A program made the translations under genes and the position numbers. The notes below the pieces were generated by a model that was not told where the DNA came from, did not search any database, and saw nothing but the letters and a program-made list of their open reading frames with translations. Shown in pieces: positions 1-9,134 of a stretch of 64,000 nucleotides of DNA. This stretch comes from Gammaproteobacteria bacterium (GTDB taxonomy: Bacteria; Pseudomonadota; Gammaproteobacteria; GRL18). Numbering within the stretch: position 1 is the stretch's first letter; each line of letters opens with the position of its first letter. The stretch spans positions 52,974 through 116,973 of the forward strand of contig JADGEK010000004.1 of assembly GCA_016744395.1 (NCBI GenBank). The letters are read 5' to 3'.

Positions 1-2
1 TG

Positions 3-539
3 CCATAACCCCTTTCGTTGATTCTTTCTAGAAAAAGTATCTGAATCCAGCGATATGATTTGACCAAGATTCAGTTTTAACTCATGAAAAGAAACCAGAC
101 CGTTTCTTTTTATCTTATGAATTTCTTCCGCCAACTTATCATCAGCTGATTGATTAAGAACAAGCTTAATATGTTTTTGCTTACCTGGTGTATTCATTTC
201 AAGCATAGAACTGCGCTCTACTCGCTCGGCATAATTATACTTCCCATCTCTGTTTATGTCTTCAAATGCAAAAATACGGTATAAACCAGGCTCTGTTAAA
301 AAGTGAAATTTTCCTGATGACTTCAGTACTCTGTAATTAGTGGCGACAGGTTGAGTGATACTGTCATTGATTAAGACAACAATAATAGGTCCTGATGATT
401 CAGGAAACGCTTGAACAGTGCCTGTGATCGTCACAAGCCGATCTATTTTTTTGAGGTCATGACTTAAATCAACAAGTGTGCATCCTGTTAAAATAACAAC
501 TAAAGAAACACCTATTAATAATCGATAAATTCTTGTCAT
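3..539 (-). CDS. Lipoprotein, C-terminus beyond the window edge
   Basis: Reading leftwards from the ATG at 539, the frame stays open for 179 codons to the window edge, so this is a partial gene. The N-terminus (MTRIYRLLIGVSLVVILTGC) is a lipoprotein signal with lipobox LTGC at residues 17-20, so the mature protein should be anchored by Cys20. The next ~100 residues alternate hydrophobic and polar residues, suggesting a beta-sandwich regulatory-type domain, and include an FEDINRDGKYN stretch that looks calcium-binding. Some gammaproteobacterial lipoproteins of this build carry an alpha/beta-hydrolase domain further on; that part is not visible. The YqiA-type gene starts the same-strand segment just downstream (stop at 545 lies only 5 bases from this start). 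No function is assigned. Confidence 0.75.
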   Translation of the reverse strand, partial: MTRIYRLLIGVSLVVILTGCTLVDLSHDLKKIDRLVTITGTVQAFPESSGPIIVVLINDSITQPVATNYRVLKSSGKFHFLTEPGLYRIFAFEDINRDGKYNYAERVERSSMLEMNTPGKQKHIKLVLNQSADDKLAEEIHKIKRNGLVSFHELKLNLGQIISLDSDTFSRKNQRKGLW

Positions 540-544
540 TTTTC

Positions 545-1120
545 TTAGTCACTGCATAAGAATTGATAAATACTATCACAATGTTCGGAAAAATTTTGAA
601 ATGAGTGATCGCCACCTGATTCAATGATCAGATGTGCCTGAGAATATTTTAGTTCTGCAAGTCGATAATCCAAAACTTCATCCTCCGTTTGAAGCATCAC
701 CATAAGCTCTTTGGGGCGCTTCAAATGTTTAATAATGAGCTGTTGCAACTGCTCAATATGTTCATGGGTAAATTCATATTCTTCACCTGTATAATAGTTT
801 GTATTGTCCCCCAGATAATCAACCAATAGCTCATGAGGGTTAACTGCAGGATTAACCAACACCGCTTTAAGTTCATATTTCTGAGCCAGAAATGTCGCAT
901 AAAAGCCACCAAGTGAACTACCAATTAAGGTAATTTGAGATTTACCAATGTGTTGCTCAATACATTGCGACAAAGTATCTATTGCTTCTAAGGGTTGATC
1001 GGACAATTCAGGTGCAATAAATTCATCATCAGGGAATTTTTTCTTTAAAAAAAGTTTAAAACACTCGGCTTTAAAGGACTTCGGTGAGCTATTAAACCCA
1101 TGTATATAAATAAACAGCAT
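545..1120 (-). CDS. YqiA/YcfP-family alpha/beta-fold hydrolase
   Basis: A 191-residue small serine hydrolase of the YqiA/YcfP family (UPF0227-like), single domain and without a signal peptide, so cytoplasmic. The oxyanion segment HGFN is at residues 7-10. The nucleophile elbow GSSLGG places Ser69 as the nucleophile, and GGDHSF near the C-terminus supplies catalytic His172; an acidic residue in the TEDEVLDY segment completes the triad. Length matches the family (~190). E. coli YqiA has esterase activity on short acyl esters, but the physiological substrate is unknown. The upstream Sel1-repeat gene is on the same strand and ends 9 bases away, so the two are probably co-transcribed. Confidence 0.85.
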   Translation of the reverse strand: MLFIYIHGFNSSPKSFKAECFKLFLKKKFPDDEFIAPELSDQPLEAIDTLSQCIEQHIGKSQITLIGSSLGGFYATFLAQKYELKAVLVNPAVNPHELLVDYLGDNTNYYTGEEYEFTHEHIEQLQQLIIKHLKRPKELMVMLQTEDEVLDYRLAELKYSQAHLIIESGGDHSFQNFSEHCDSIYQFLCSD

Positions 1121-1129
1121 AAAAAAGAC

Positions 1130-1591
1130 TTACTTCAATTTAAACTCTTTTTTAATACTGATAATTTTTTCATCTGCTTTCTTTTTTTCACCTGACGACA
1201 ATTCATCACCTAGTTGCTTAACAGAGTCTTCAGCAGCAGAATAACCATTGTTAGATGAAATTTTTAACCAGGCATAAGCTTCAATCAAGTCGGCACTACT
1301 TCCATGGCCATTTGCTAACATAATGCCCAAATTGTATTGAGCTTGACTATGATTTTGTTCAGCGGCTTTACGTATCCATTTTTGTGCCTGAGCCAAATCA
1401 CTCATGACACCATTCCCCTGATAGTACAAAACACCTAAAGAAAATTGTGCATTTCTATCACCTTTATTGGCCATAGAAGTACAAATATCCGATGCCTCAT
1501 AAAACTCTTCTTTTTGCATTAAATCAACACATTTGTTTGCGAACACAGTTTGACTAAACAACAATGCAAGCAAGACCGTTAGATATCTCAT
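1130..1591 (-). CDS. Secreted Sel1-repeat (TPR-like) protein
   Basis: I place the start at the ATG at 1591 (MRYLTVLLALLFSQTVFA), because AAGGA lies 8 bases before it and this start begins with a clean signal peptide of about 18 residues; an in-frame ATG at 1612 would add seven residues and bury that signal. The mature ~135-residue protein carries two or three Sel1-like helical pairs: NAQFSLGVLYYQGNG, SQAQYNLGIMLANGHG and a third, shorter AYAWLKISSNNGYSAA. Sel1 repeats mediate protein-protein contacts. A periplasmic location is inferred from the signal. The partner is unknown. It lies 145 bases downstream of lptF on the same strand. Confidence 0.8.
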   Translation of the reverse strand: MRYLTVLLALLFSQTVFANKCVDLMQKEEFYEASDICTSMANKGDRNAQFSLGVLYYQGNGVMSDLAQAQKWIRKAAEQNHSQAQYNLGIMLANGHGSSADLIEAYAWLKISSNNGYSAAEDSVKQLGDELSSGEKKKADEKIISIKKEFKLK

Positions 1592-1736
1592 AATTATTCC
1601 TTTTTTAACCATTTTTTATAAAGCAGTATTGACATATGCAGACAGTTTATATCGCATTGAGATGATTATTACTCATCGATAATTTAGCTACATTAATCAA
1701 TTCAACGTTCGTCTCTCTTCACACATTAATTATTTT

Positions 1737-2864
1737 TTAGCGTTCAACCAGTTCATCAAATTCTTTTGGGCAATGCAACACATTATGTGTGTTTTTCTTT
1801 AATCCACGTAACCACCCCATTTGTCGAAAAAATAAAACTAAAAACAGTATAAAGAAGATAACATGAACCCACCATGAACCAATCAAAGGATCCACAGTCC
1901 CTTTACGAACCCAGTTCATTGCCACGACTAATAAGTTTGAATACAGAATGTACAATAAAATAGCAATGGCCATTTTAGCATAACGCCCCTGACGGGGTGC
2001 ACTTTTACTTAATGGCACTGCTATAATAGCTAAAATAATCATCATCATAACTTGTGAAATTCGCCATTGTAATTCAGCAATATAATTCAATTTATCACTA
2101 TGAAAGAGCTCAATGGTAGGAACTGAACTGCGATCAAGAACAATATTGGCCAATGCCTTACCTTCCAACAACACACCATAGTCTTTAAAACGAATATAAC
2201 GATAATCTAAAGCACCAGGAGAGCCGTCATAACGATTACCATTTTGAAAAACGATGTATCGAGCCCCTTGTCTATTGTCCGTCACAATATTTGCTTGATC
2301 GGAAGCCATAACACTACTGGTATCACCATTGTCAACATGAAGAAAGACATTTTTTAACTTACTTGGGGCTGGCATTTCTTCTGTATACAAGACTCTTAAA
2401 CCATTATCAGCGACATTAAACTGTCCAGGGGTGATCAATTCTATATCAGCTTCTGCCTTAAAGGATTCTTCTGCATGTTGCATTTTATTGCTTGCCCAGG
2501 GAGCCAGTACCATTGACAATCCAATTTCAAGAAAAATAAATGAAAAAATGATAATAGAAATGCTTTTTAAAAGACTTCCAGGGCCAATGCCACAAGCTGA
2601 AAGAGCAACCATTTCACTGTCTTTATAAAGACGACTTAAGGCCAGCAAAATAGAAAAAAACAATGTCAAAGGAATAATAAGCACAAGACTTTCAATGTTT
2701 TTTAAGAAAATAAGAGTAAAAAGGAAATCCAGTGCAATTTTCCCTTCCGCAACAGCTGAAAGTGAGCGCAATAATTGAGTGCTAAGAATAATTAGAAAAA
2801 GGACTGTAAATACACCAGCAAATGTTCTTATCACTTCTTTTATTACATAATCTCTAATAATCAA
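1737..2864 (-). CDS. lptF: LPS export ABC transporter permease LptF
   Basis: LptF is one of the two inner-membrane permeases of the LptB2FG complex that extracts lipopolysaccharide and passes it to LptC and LptA. The protein has N-terminal membrane helices, a large periplasmic beta-jellyroll domain in the middle (around the TPGQFNVADNG and LDYRYIRFKDYG segments) and three C-terminal helices with the conserved PLSKSAPRQGRYAK segment. The open frame reaches 2924, but family members begin close to MIIxRYL, and a TTG at 2864 preceded by AAAGG at 8 bases gives LIIRDYVIKEV, so I take TTG as the start (about 375 residues). It is divergent from pepA, the usual arrangement. The usual partner lptG is not downstream; a Sel1-repeat gene is there instead. 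Confidence 0.9.
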   Translation of the reverse strand: MIIRDYVIKEVIRTFAGVFTVLFLIILSTQLLRSLSAVAEGKIALDFLFTLIFLKNIESLVLIIPLTLFFSILLALSRLYKDSEMVALSACGIGPGSLLKSISIIIFSFIFLEIGLSMVLAPWASNKMQHAEESFKAEADIELITPGQFNVADNGLRVLYTEEMPAPSKLKNVFLHVDNGDTSSVMASDQANIVTDNRQGARYIVFQNGNRYDGSPGALDYRYIRFKDYGVLLEGKALANIVLDRSSVPTIELFHSDKLNYIAELQWRISQVMMMIILAIIAVPLSKSAPRQGRYAKMAIAILLYILYSNLLVVAMNWVRKGTVDPLIGSWWVHVIFFILFLVLFFRQMGWLRGLKKNTHNVLHCPKEFDELVER

Positions 2865-3282
2865 TCGGTTGACCTTTACAATTAAATCAATTAGCCGCCA
2901 TTTACAGGCATAATTAACAAACAAAATAGTAATTTTTACTGGATTTGTTCAGCATTTTAGTTAAACTACTTACTATAGTATATTTTAGTTAAATGAAGGC
3001 CTAATTCTAAAATGATATAAAAGACTAGAACAGCCTTAATTTTATTAGGCCTATCCTACAATAAAACACCTAAAAAATATAATGCGATTTAACATAGATA
3101 AAACATTTTCAGTTATTAAAAATTAGAAGCAGTTTTGCTCTAAATCAATGGCCTAACTTATAAGAATAATAATAAGACCCAGTTTCGAACAGACATAATA
3201 ATAAGAAAAACTACAGCTTCTGACAACCCAATTAATCATTAGTTACAAAAATTATATAAAAAAATACCGTTATGGAGTCAAC
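2865..3282. promoter_or_regulatory. Divergent lptF/pepA intergenic region
   Basis: This non-coding stretch must hold the promoters for lptF (leftwards) and pepA (rightwards). It is very AT-rich, and I could not settle on a convincing -35/-10 pair. One visible structure is a perfect 9-bp inverted repeat, AGGCCTAAT at 2997-3005 and ATTAGGCCT at 3044-3052, each arm carrying the AGGCCT palindrome, 38 bases apart. It could be an operator or a transcript hairpin. The pepA ribosome-binding site is TGGAG just before 3283. Confidence 0.5.
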
Positions 3283-4782
3283 ATGGAATTTAGTGTAAAA
3301 AGCGGAAGTCCCGAAAAGCAGCGCACAGCATGTGTTGTTGTTGGAGTATATGAGCCAAGACGATTAACCCCTTCAGCCCAAAGGCTGGACGATCTCACTG
3401 ATGGTTATATTTCTAGCCTGATTCGTCGGGGTGATCTAGAAGGAAAACCAGGACAAACATTACTGCTACATAACATCGATAATACACTTTGCGATCGAAT
3501 TTTATTGGTTGGTTGTGGTCGTGAACGCGATTTAAGCTTTACTCAATTTCGCAAAATTATTTCTCATGCCGTTAATACACTTAATGACACGGGCTCTATG
3601 GAAGCCGTTTTTTATCTAACGGAGCTCCCCGTCAAAGGATGTACGAGCTCTCAACGGATCCGACATGCAATTGAAGCCGCACAAAACTCTCTTTATCGCT
3701 TTGATCAATTAAAAAGTAAAAAAGATTCCACCCGTCGCCCACTAAGAAAAATTGTTTTAACAGTACCCAATCGACGTGATCTTGCAGATGGTGAGCAGGC
3801 TGTTCGAGAAGGAATGGCCATTACTCAAGGCATTAAGATGGCAAAAGATTTAGGCAATATGCCTGGCAATATCTGTACCCCATCTTATCTTGCTGATCGC
3901 GCAAAAACACTCAGTCGTGTTTATTCAAATCTCAGTGCAGAAATTTTAGACGAAGAAGAATTAGAAGAGCTGGGGATGAATGCCTTTTTATCCGTATCAA
4001 AAGGTAGCCGCCAACCTGCAAAAATGATTGTGATGAACTTTCTCAATGGCAACCCTGCTACCCCCCCCATTTGTTTGGTTGGTAAAGGTGTCACCTTTGA
4101 CTCTGGAGGAATCTCATTAAAACCTGGTGCTGGCATGGATGAAATGAAATATGACATGTGTGGTGCAGCCAGTGTTTTAGGCACATTAAATGCGATTGCA
4201 GAGTTACAACTTGAAATCAATATTGTTGCAGTCATTCCAACCACCGAAAACATGCCAGATGGCCTGGCGAGCAGACCAGGCGATATTGTCACCAGTTATT
4301 CAGGTACCACCATAGAAATATTAAATACGGACGCAGAAGGACGACTCATTTTATGCGATGCTTTAAGTTATTGTGAGCGCTTTAATCCATCAGTGGTGAT
4401 AGATGTCGCTACTCTAACTGGCGCTTGTGTCGTTGCTCTGGGTAAACATGCTACAGGTCTGTTCAGTAACCACAGCCCATTATGTCATGAACTCATTAAT
4501 GCTGGAAAATCAACTGGGGATCGTGTTTGGGAAATGCCTTTATGGGATGAATATCAGGAGCAACTTAAGAGCAACTTTGCTGATTTGGCCAATATTGGCG
4601 GCAAAGAAGCGGGCTCTGTGACGGCAGCAACGTTTCTTTCTGCTTTTTGTAAAAAATATAATTGGGCTCACCTCGACATTGCAGGAGTTGCTTGGGATTC
4701 AGGCGCTAACAAAGGAGCTACAGGTAGACCAGTCTCTTTACTCACCCAATATGTTATTGACCAATTAGAAACAAGCAAATAA
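3283..4782 (+). CDS. pepA: Leucyl aminopeptidase (cytosol aminopeptidase, M17)
   Basis: PepA releases N-terminal residues, leucine preferentially, from peptides in the cytoplasm using two metal ions. The 499-residue length matches the family (E. coli 503). The M17 signature NTDAEGRL is at residues 348-355, and the metal- and substrate-binding segment [17 protein letters not shown] lies about 75 residues earlier. The N-terminal ~160 residues form the macro-like domain which, in E. coli PepA, also serves as a DNA-binding factor in XerCD recombination and carAB control; whether it does so here is unknown. The start follows a GGAG site. The stop overlaps the holC start by one base (TAATG), so the two are translationally coupled. 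Confidence 0.97.
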   Translation: MEFSVKSGSPEKQRTACVVVGVYEPRRLTPSAQRLDDLTDGYISSLIRRGDLEGKPGQTLLLHNIDNTLCDRILLVGCGRERDLSFTQFRKIISHAVNTLNDTGSMEAVFYLTELPVKGCTSSQRIRHAIEAAQNSLYRFDQLKSKKDSTRRPLRKIVLTVPNRRDLADGEQAVREGMAITQGIKMAKDLGNMPGNICTPSYLADRAKTLSRVYSNLSAEILDEEELEELGMNAFLSVSKGSRQPAKMIVMNFLNGNPATPPICLVGKGVTFDSGGISLKPGAGMDEMKYDMCGAASVLGTLNAIAELQLEINIVAVIPTTENMPDGLASRPGDIVTSYSGTTIEILNTDAEGRLILCDALSYCERFNPSVVIDVATLTGACVVALGKHATGLFSNHSPLCHELINAGKSTGDRVWEMPLWDEYQEQLKSNFADLANIGGKEAGSVTAATFLSAFCKKYNWAHLDIAGVAWDSGANKGATGRPVSLLTQYVIDQLETSK

Positions 4783-5249
4783 TGCAAATTGATTTTTATA
4801 TTTTAGGTGATGATTCAAAAAGAGATGTTAATCAAATGGTCTGCCGCTTATGTGAAAAAGCACTTGAGCAACAAATGAGTGTACTCATATATGCAAAATC
4901 ACTCGAACAGGCACAACAAATTGATGAATTGTTATGGACATTTAAGGCGAATAGCTTCATTCCTCATAAATATCAATTGACAAAATTGGAGACTGATGAT
5001 GCTATTGATGCCTCATTTTTTTACCCCGTCCTTATTTGTACAGAAGTTGCCATTGAGAGTACAAAAAAGCTATTAGCACAATATCAACAATTATTAATTA
5101 ACTTAACACCTGAACCCCCTGCTTTTTTTACTCAATTTGATCGAGTCGCTGAATTAGTTGATAAAAATGATGATGACAAAGAACAAGCACGAAATCGATA
5201 TCGGAGCTATCGTCAAAAAGGCTACAATTTAAAAAAATATGATCTCTGA
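4782..5249 (+). CDS. holC: DNA polymerase III chi subunit
   Basis: HolC (chi) links the clamp-loader complex of the replicative polymerase to single-strand-binding protein. The 155-residue protein has the family N-terminus ([11 protein letters not shown]), an early cysteine pair region VCRLCEKAL, the LDELLWTF-type segment (here IDELLWTFKANSFIPH), and the C-terminal FDRVAELVDKNDDDKEQARNRYRSYRQKGY, which is characteristic of chi. The start shares one base with the pepA stop. The pepA-holC-x-valS order is common in gammaproteobacteria, so the assignment is supported by both sequence and context. Confidence 0.95.
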   Translation: MQIDFYILGDDSKRDVNQMVCRLCEKALEQQMSVLIYAKSLEQAQQIDELLWTFKANSFIPHKYQLTKLETDDAIDASFFYPVLICTEVAIESTKKLLAQYQQLLINLTPEPPAFFTQFDRVAELVDKNDDDKEQARNRYRSYRQKGYNLKKYDL

Positions 5250-5287
5250 AGATCTTTACAAATTCTATAAATTTGGTATTAATTTCT

Positions 5288-5914
5288 GTGAATGATAAAA
5301 ACGATAATAAAAAAAGTAACAAATTTTCTTCAGCAATGGGAGATCTTAAAGGTCTTTTAGACAAAGAAGGCATTAACCTCAGTTTTGAATCAGACTCTGA
5401 AGCCACACCTGATAATCCCTTACATACGGTAGACAGTCCATCTGATATTCTTAATATTCAAATCCCTTCATTATCAGAAGAGATAAAAAAAGATAATGTG
5501 TCTTCAACCCTAGAAATTGATATACCACTAATCAGTAATGAGGTGCCTCAACCTAAATTACCGACCCTAAATGGAACTATTACGGTCGTTGATGAAATCG
5601 ATTCAGACTCTATGCCAAAAAGTGATTTAGACGATTATATTTCTGACTTTGATGAAGATAAGAATGAATTACTGGGGTTTGCAAATACTATTGAGGAATT
5701 AGAAGAAAAAGTTGAAGCCATTACTGATCCAGAACACCTGCAGTTATTTGAACAAAACGAAGCTCAAAATATTCAACTTAGACATTTAAAAGCATCTTTT
5801 CATAAAAACCTAGCGCATGAAATTGAAACATCGATTGAGACAATGAAAAGCAAGCTACTTGAATCCATGGAATCTGAAATCAATGACTTATTTAATCGCT
5901 TATCAAAAAAATGA
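5288..5914 (+). CDS. Unknown acidic protein between holC and valS
   Basis: An acidic protein of about 208 residues that I do not recognise. It starts with a short KND-rich stretch, then FSSAMGDLKGLLDKEGINLSF. The middle (roughly residues 40-140) is low-complexity, rich in Asp, Glu, Ser and Pro and probably disordered. The C-terminal ~60 residues (LRHLKASFHKNLAHEIETSIETMKSK...) form a long amphipathic helix or coiled coil. No signal peptide or membrane segment is seen. I take the GTG at 5288; an in-frame TTG at 5273 is the alternative, and neither has a clear ribosome-binding site. The position suggests a link to replication or translation, but that is only context. Confidence 0.75.
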   Translation: MNDKNDNKKSNKFSSAMGDLKGLLDKEGINLSFESDSEATPDNPLHTVDSPSDILNIQIPSLSEEIKKDNVSSTLEIDIPLISNEVPQPKLPTLNGTITVVDEIDSDSMPKSDLDDYISDFDEDKNELLGFANTIEELEEKVEAITDPEHLQLFEQNEAQNIQLRHLKASFHKNLAHEIETSIETMKSKLLESMESEINDLFNRLSKK

Positions 5915-6000
5915 AAGGCTCTCTGAGTAGATAAATAGAGAAATAGCTATAATTAAGTTTAACTTCTCACTTCCCCTGTTAAATACTATACATAAAAGTA

Positions 6001-6029
6001 TTACCTTTCCTATAAGAACGGACTATAAT
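6001..6029 (+). promoter_or_regulatory. Candidate sigma-70 promoter for valS
   Basis: A perfect TATAAT at 6024-6029 has TTACCT 17 bases upstream at 6001-6006, 45 bases before the valS start. The -35 is poor (three of six consensus bases), so the call rests mainly on the -10 and its position. Confidence 0.4.
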
Positions 6030-6073
6030 ATCAGGTCTAATTCTACCGCATCTTTAAAGAGTAAGCCTCCAAC

Positions 6074-8887
6074 ATGGAAAAAATATACAATCCTCATGCA
6101 ATTGAACAGCGTTGGTATGAGACTTGGGAAAATAATGGTTATTTTTCCCCTAACCTAGCTCAAGACCCATCTCAAAACAAAGAATATCAAGAAAAAGACA
6201 GTTACTGCATCATGATTCCCCCCCCAAATGTGACGGGGAGTTTGCACATGGGACATGCTTTTCAAGATACCATAATGGACACACTCACACGCTTTCATCG
6301 AATGAAAGGTGACAATACACTATGGCAACCAGGTACCGATCACGCTGGAATTGCAACCCAAATGGTTGTAGAACGCTTAATTAATGCTGAAGGTAAAACG
6401 CGTCATGATGTGGGGCGAGATGCCTTCATTGAAAAAATATGGGACTGGAAAAAAGAATCTGGCAGCACCATTACAAAACAGTTACGTCGCATGGGAGCCT
6501 CTTTAGATTGGCCAAGAGAACGTTTCACTATGGATGATGGGCTTTCTGAAGCCGTCAAAGAAGTCTTTGTTCAACTCTATGATGAAGATTTAATCTATCG
6601 CGGCAAACGTCTCGTAAACTGGGATCCTGTTTTACATACCGCTGTGTCTGATTTAGAAGTCCTATCTGAAGAGGAAAATGGCCATTTCTGGTATATGCGT
6701 TACCCTTTAAGCGATGGCAGTGGTGCATTGGTAGTAGCCACCACTCGACCTGAAACCATGCTAGGTGATTCTGCTGTCGCGGTGCACCCTGAAGATGAAC
6801 GTTTTAAATCATTGATTGGTAAAACCATCACATTACCACTCTCAAATCGAGAAATTCCAATTATTGCCGATGATTATGTCGATCCAGAATTTGGTACTGG
6901 TTGTGTAAAAATTACCCCTGCACATGACTTTAATGACTATGAAATGGGCAAGCGTCATGACTTACCTATCATTAATATTTTTACAGTGGATGCAGCCATT
7001 AATGACGAAGCCCCTGAAAAATATCACGGCATGGATCGCTATGTCGCCAGAAAAGCCATAGTCAAAGATCTTGAAGACGCTGGTTTACTTGAAAAGATTG
7101 AAGATCACCGCCTCATGGTCCCTCGTGGCGATCGTTCAGGTGCAGTCATCGAGCCCTATCTCACCGATCAGTGGTATGTAAAAATTGCTCCCTTAGCAGA
7201 ACCCGCTATAAAAGCAGTTCAGGATGGTGACATACGTTTTGTCCCCGATAATTGGAAAAACACCTATTATGAATGGATGAACAATATTGAAGACTGGTGT
7301 ATTTCTCGTCAAATCTGGTGGGGACATCGTATTCCTGCCTGGTACGACGATGATGGTAAAGTCTATGTAGGTCATGATGAACAAAGCGTTCGCAAAAAGC
7401 ATCAATTAGATGACTCAATCAATCTAAGGCAAGATGATGATGTGCTTGATACCTGGTTTTCATCCGCCTTATGGCCTTTCTCTACTTTAGGCTGGCCTGA
7501 AAAGACGCCCGAATTTGATACCTTCTATCCGACCAATGTGCTGGTCACAGGTTTTGACATTATTTTCTTCTGGGTTGCCCGAATGATTATGATGGGTCTT
7601 AAATTTACAGGGCAAGTGCCCTTTAAAGAAGTTTATGTGCATGGTCTTGTCAGAGATTCTCATGGCCAAAAAATGTCTAAGTCAAAAGGCAATGTTCTGG
7701 ACCCAATCGATTTGATTGATGGTATTGAACTTGAAACTTTAGTTGCCAAAAGAACTAAAGGCATGATGCAGCCACAAATGGCTAAGAAAATTGAAAAAGC
7801 GACTCGTAAAGAATTTAAAGATGGTATACCTTCTTTTGGTACCGATGCTTTGCGTTTTACCTTTGCAATTCAGGCAACAACAGGACGTGACATTAAGTTT
7901 GACATGGGGCGTATTGAAGGTTATCGCAACTTTTGCAACAAGCTATGGAATGCCTCTCGTTATGTTTTAATGAATACAGAGGGTCATGACTGTGGTATTG
8001 GTGGTCAGGAAAAACACAGTGCGATGATCTTCAGCCTAGCGGATCAATGGATTATTTCACGTTTACAAGAAACTCAACAACAGGTCATTGATTCACTTGA
8101 TACTTATCGTCTTGATCTTGCCGCTCAAGCTATCTACGAATTTACCTGGAATGAATATTGCGATTGGTATCTGGAACTTTCTAAATCCGTACTCAGCAGT
8201 GATGAAGAAAATTCTAGAGAAGCACAACAAGGGACCCGCCATACACTGGTTTATGTGCTTGAAAGTCTTTTACGTATTACCCATCCAATCATGCCTTATA
8301 TTACAGAAGAAATTTGGCAACGCGTTGCACCTTTAGCTGGCATATCAAAAGAGACCATAATGCTGCAAGCCTATCCGCAACCTGATACAAATAAAATCAA
8401 TCAATCTTCATTAGATGAAATGAATTGGCTGCAACAATTTGTACTCGGTGTACGTCAAATTCGAAGCGGCTATGATATTAAACCAGGAAAACTTCTGACT
8501 GTTTTATTACAAAATGGCTCCACAACGGATAAAGAAAGACTCACAAATAATGAGCTCATGCTCAAAAAGTTGGCACGCCTTGAAAGTATTAATTGGCTGG
8601 AAGCCTCTGATGAAGTCCCAGAGTCTTCTACTGCACTAGTGGGTGAGATGCAAATTTTAATCCCTATGGCAGGATTGATTGACGTCGCTGCCGAAAGAGA
8701 AAGACTTAATAAGGAAATAAATAATAATCAAAGCTTTATTAAAGCTTTAGAAGGCAAGCTCAGCAATGAAAATTTTGTCAGCCGTGCCCCTGAAAATGTG
8801 GTGGCTTTAGAACGTCAAAAACTCTCTGACGCTCAAAGCAAACTGAATAGTCTTACTGAACAGCTAGAAAAATTAAAAGCCTTATAA
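6074..8887 (+). CDS. valS: Valyl-tRNA synthetase
   Basis: ValRS charges tRNA-Val and hydrolyses mischarged Thr-tRNA-Val. The 937-residue protein (E. coli 951) is a class I synthetase: the HIGH motif is HMGH at residues 58-61, and KMSKS is at 533-537. The inserted editing domain lies between them, with the [10 protein letters not shown] and [17 protein letters not shown] segments. The anticodon-binding helical domain follows, and the C-terminal ~70 residues are the tRNA-binding coiled coil ([14 protein letters not shown]...). No residue appears missing. It is the last gene of the pepA-holC-x-valS run, separated from the gene before it by 159 bases with a candidate promoter. Confidence 0.98.
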   Translation: MEKIYNPHAIEQRWYETWENNGYFSPNLAQDPSQNKEYQEKDSYCIMIPPPNVTGSLHMGHAFQDTIMDTLTRFHRMKGDNTLWQPGTDHAGIATQMVVERLINAEGKTRHDVGRDAFIEKIWDWKKESGSTITKQLRRMGASLDWPRERFTMDDGLSEAVKEVFVQLYDEDLIYRGKRLVNWDPVLHTAVSDLEVLSEEENGHFWYMRYPLSDGSGALVVATTRPETMLGDSAVAVHPEDERFKSLIGKTITLPLSNREIPIIADDYVDPEFGTGCVKITPAHDFNDYEMGKRHDLPIINIFTVDAAINDEAPEKYHGMDRYVARKAIVKDLEDAGLLEKIEDHRLMVPRGDRSGAVIEPYLTDQWYVKIAPLAEPAIKAVQDGDIRFVPDNWKNTYYEWMNNIEDWCISRQIWWGHRIPAWYDDDGKVYVGHDEQSVRKKHQLDDSINLRQDDDVLDTWFSSALWPFSTLGWPEKTPEFDTFYPTNVLVTGFDIIFFWVARMIMMGLKFTGQVPFKEVYVHGLVRDSHGQKMSKSKGNVLDPIDLIDGIELETLVAKRTKGMMQPQMAKKIEKATRKEFKDGIPSFGTDALRFTFAIQATTGRDIKFDMGRIEGYRNFCNKLWNASRYVLMNTEGHDCGIGGQEKHSAMIFSLADQWIISRLQETQQQVIDSLDTYRLDLAAQAIYEFTWNEYCDWYLELSKSVLSSDEENSREAQQGTRHTLVYVLESLLRITHPIMPYITEEIWQRVAPLAGISKETIMLQAYPQPDTNKINQSSLDEMNWLQQFVLGVRQIRSGYDIKPGKLLTVLLQNGSTTDKERLTNNELMLKKLARLESINWLEASDEVPESSTALVGEMQILIPMAGLIDVAAERERLNKEINNNQSFIKALEGKLSNENFVSRAPENVVALERQKLSDAQSKLNSLTEQLEKLKAL

Positions 8888-8908
8888 ATAATAATTCAAT
8901 TATTTTTT

Positions 8909-9019
8909 GTCAGAGTGGTTAGTTTAAACTCTGACACTCTCCTGACACAGCAAGTGATTTTAGCAGTTATTTTATCATTTTGTTGCTCAGGTTATTCAGA
9001 GTAATACCTTTATTACTCT
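8909..9019 (+). other. Two hairpins between valS and the DUF349 gene
   Basis: GTCAGAGT (8909-8916) pairs with ACTCTGAC (8928-8935) across an 11-base loop. AGAGTAAT (8998-9005) pairs perfectly with ATTACTCT (9012-9019) across six bases. Neither is followed by a T-run, so they are not classical intrinsic terminators. They may be a Rho-type 3' end of valS, or a structured leader of the next gene. Confidence 0.45.
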
Positions 9020-9134
9020 TCCGACCCTTTGTTTTTCAAAGTGTGTCTGGACTTATTTAGGCAGAATCGAAGATGATGAACTTGTAAACATCTTGTACTG
9101 CCCATTATATTACGATTCAATTAGGATAACTCCC

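Noticed and set aside
8909..8935. GTCAGAGT/ACTCTGAC hairpin as an intrinsic terminator of valS
   Set aside because: T-run precedes rather than follows the stem; kept only as a structural feature.
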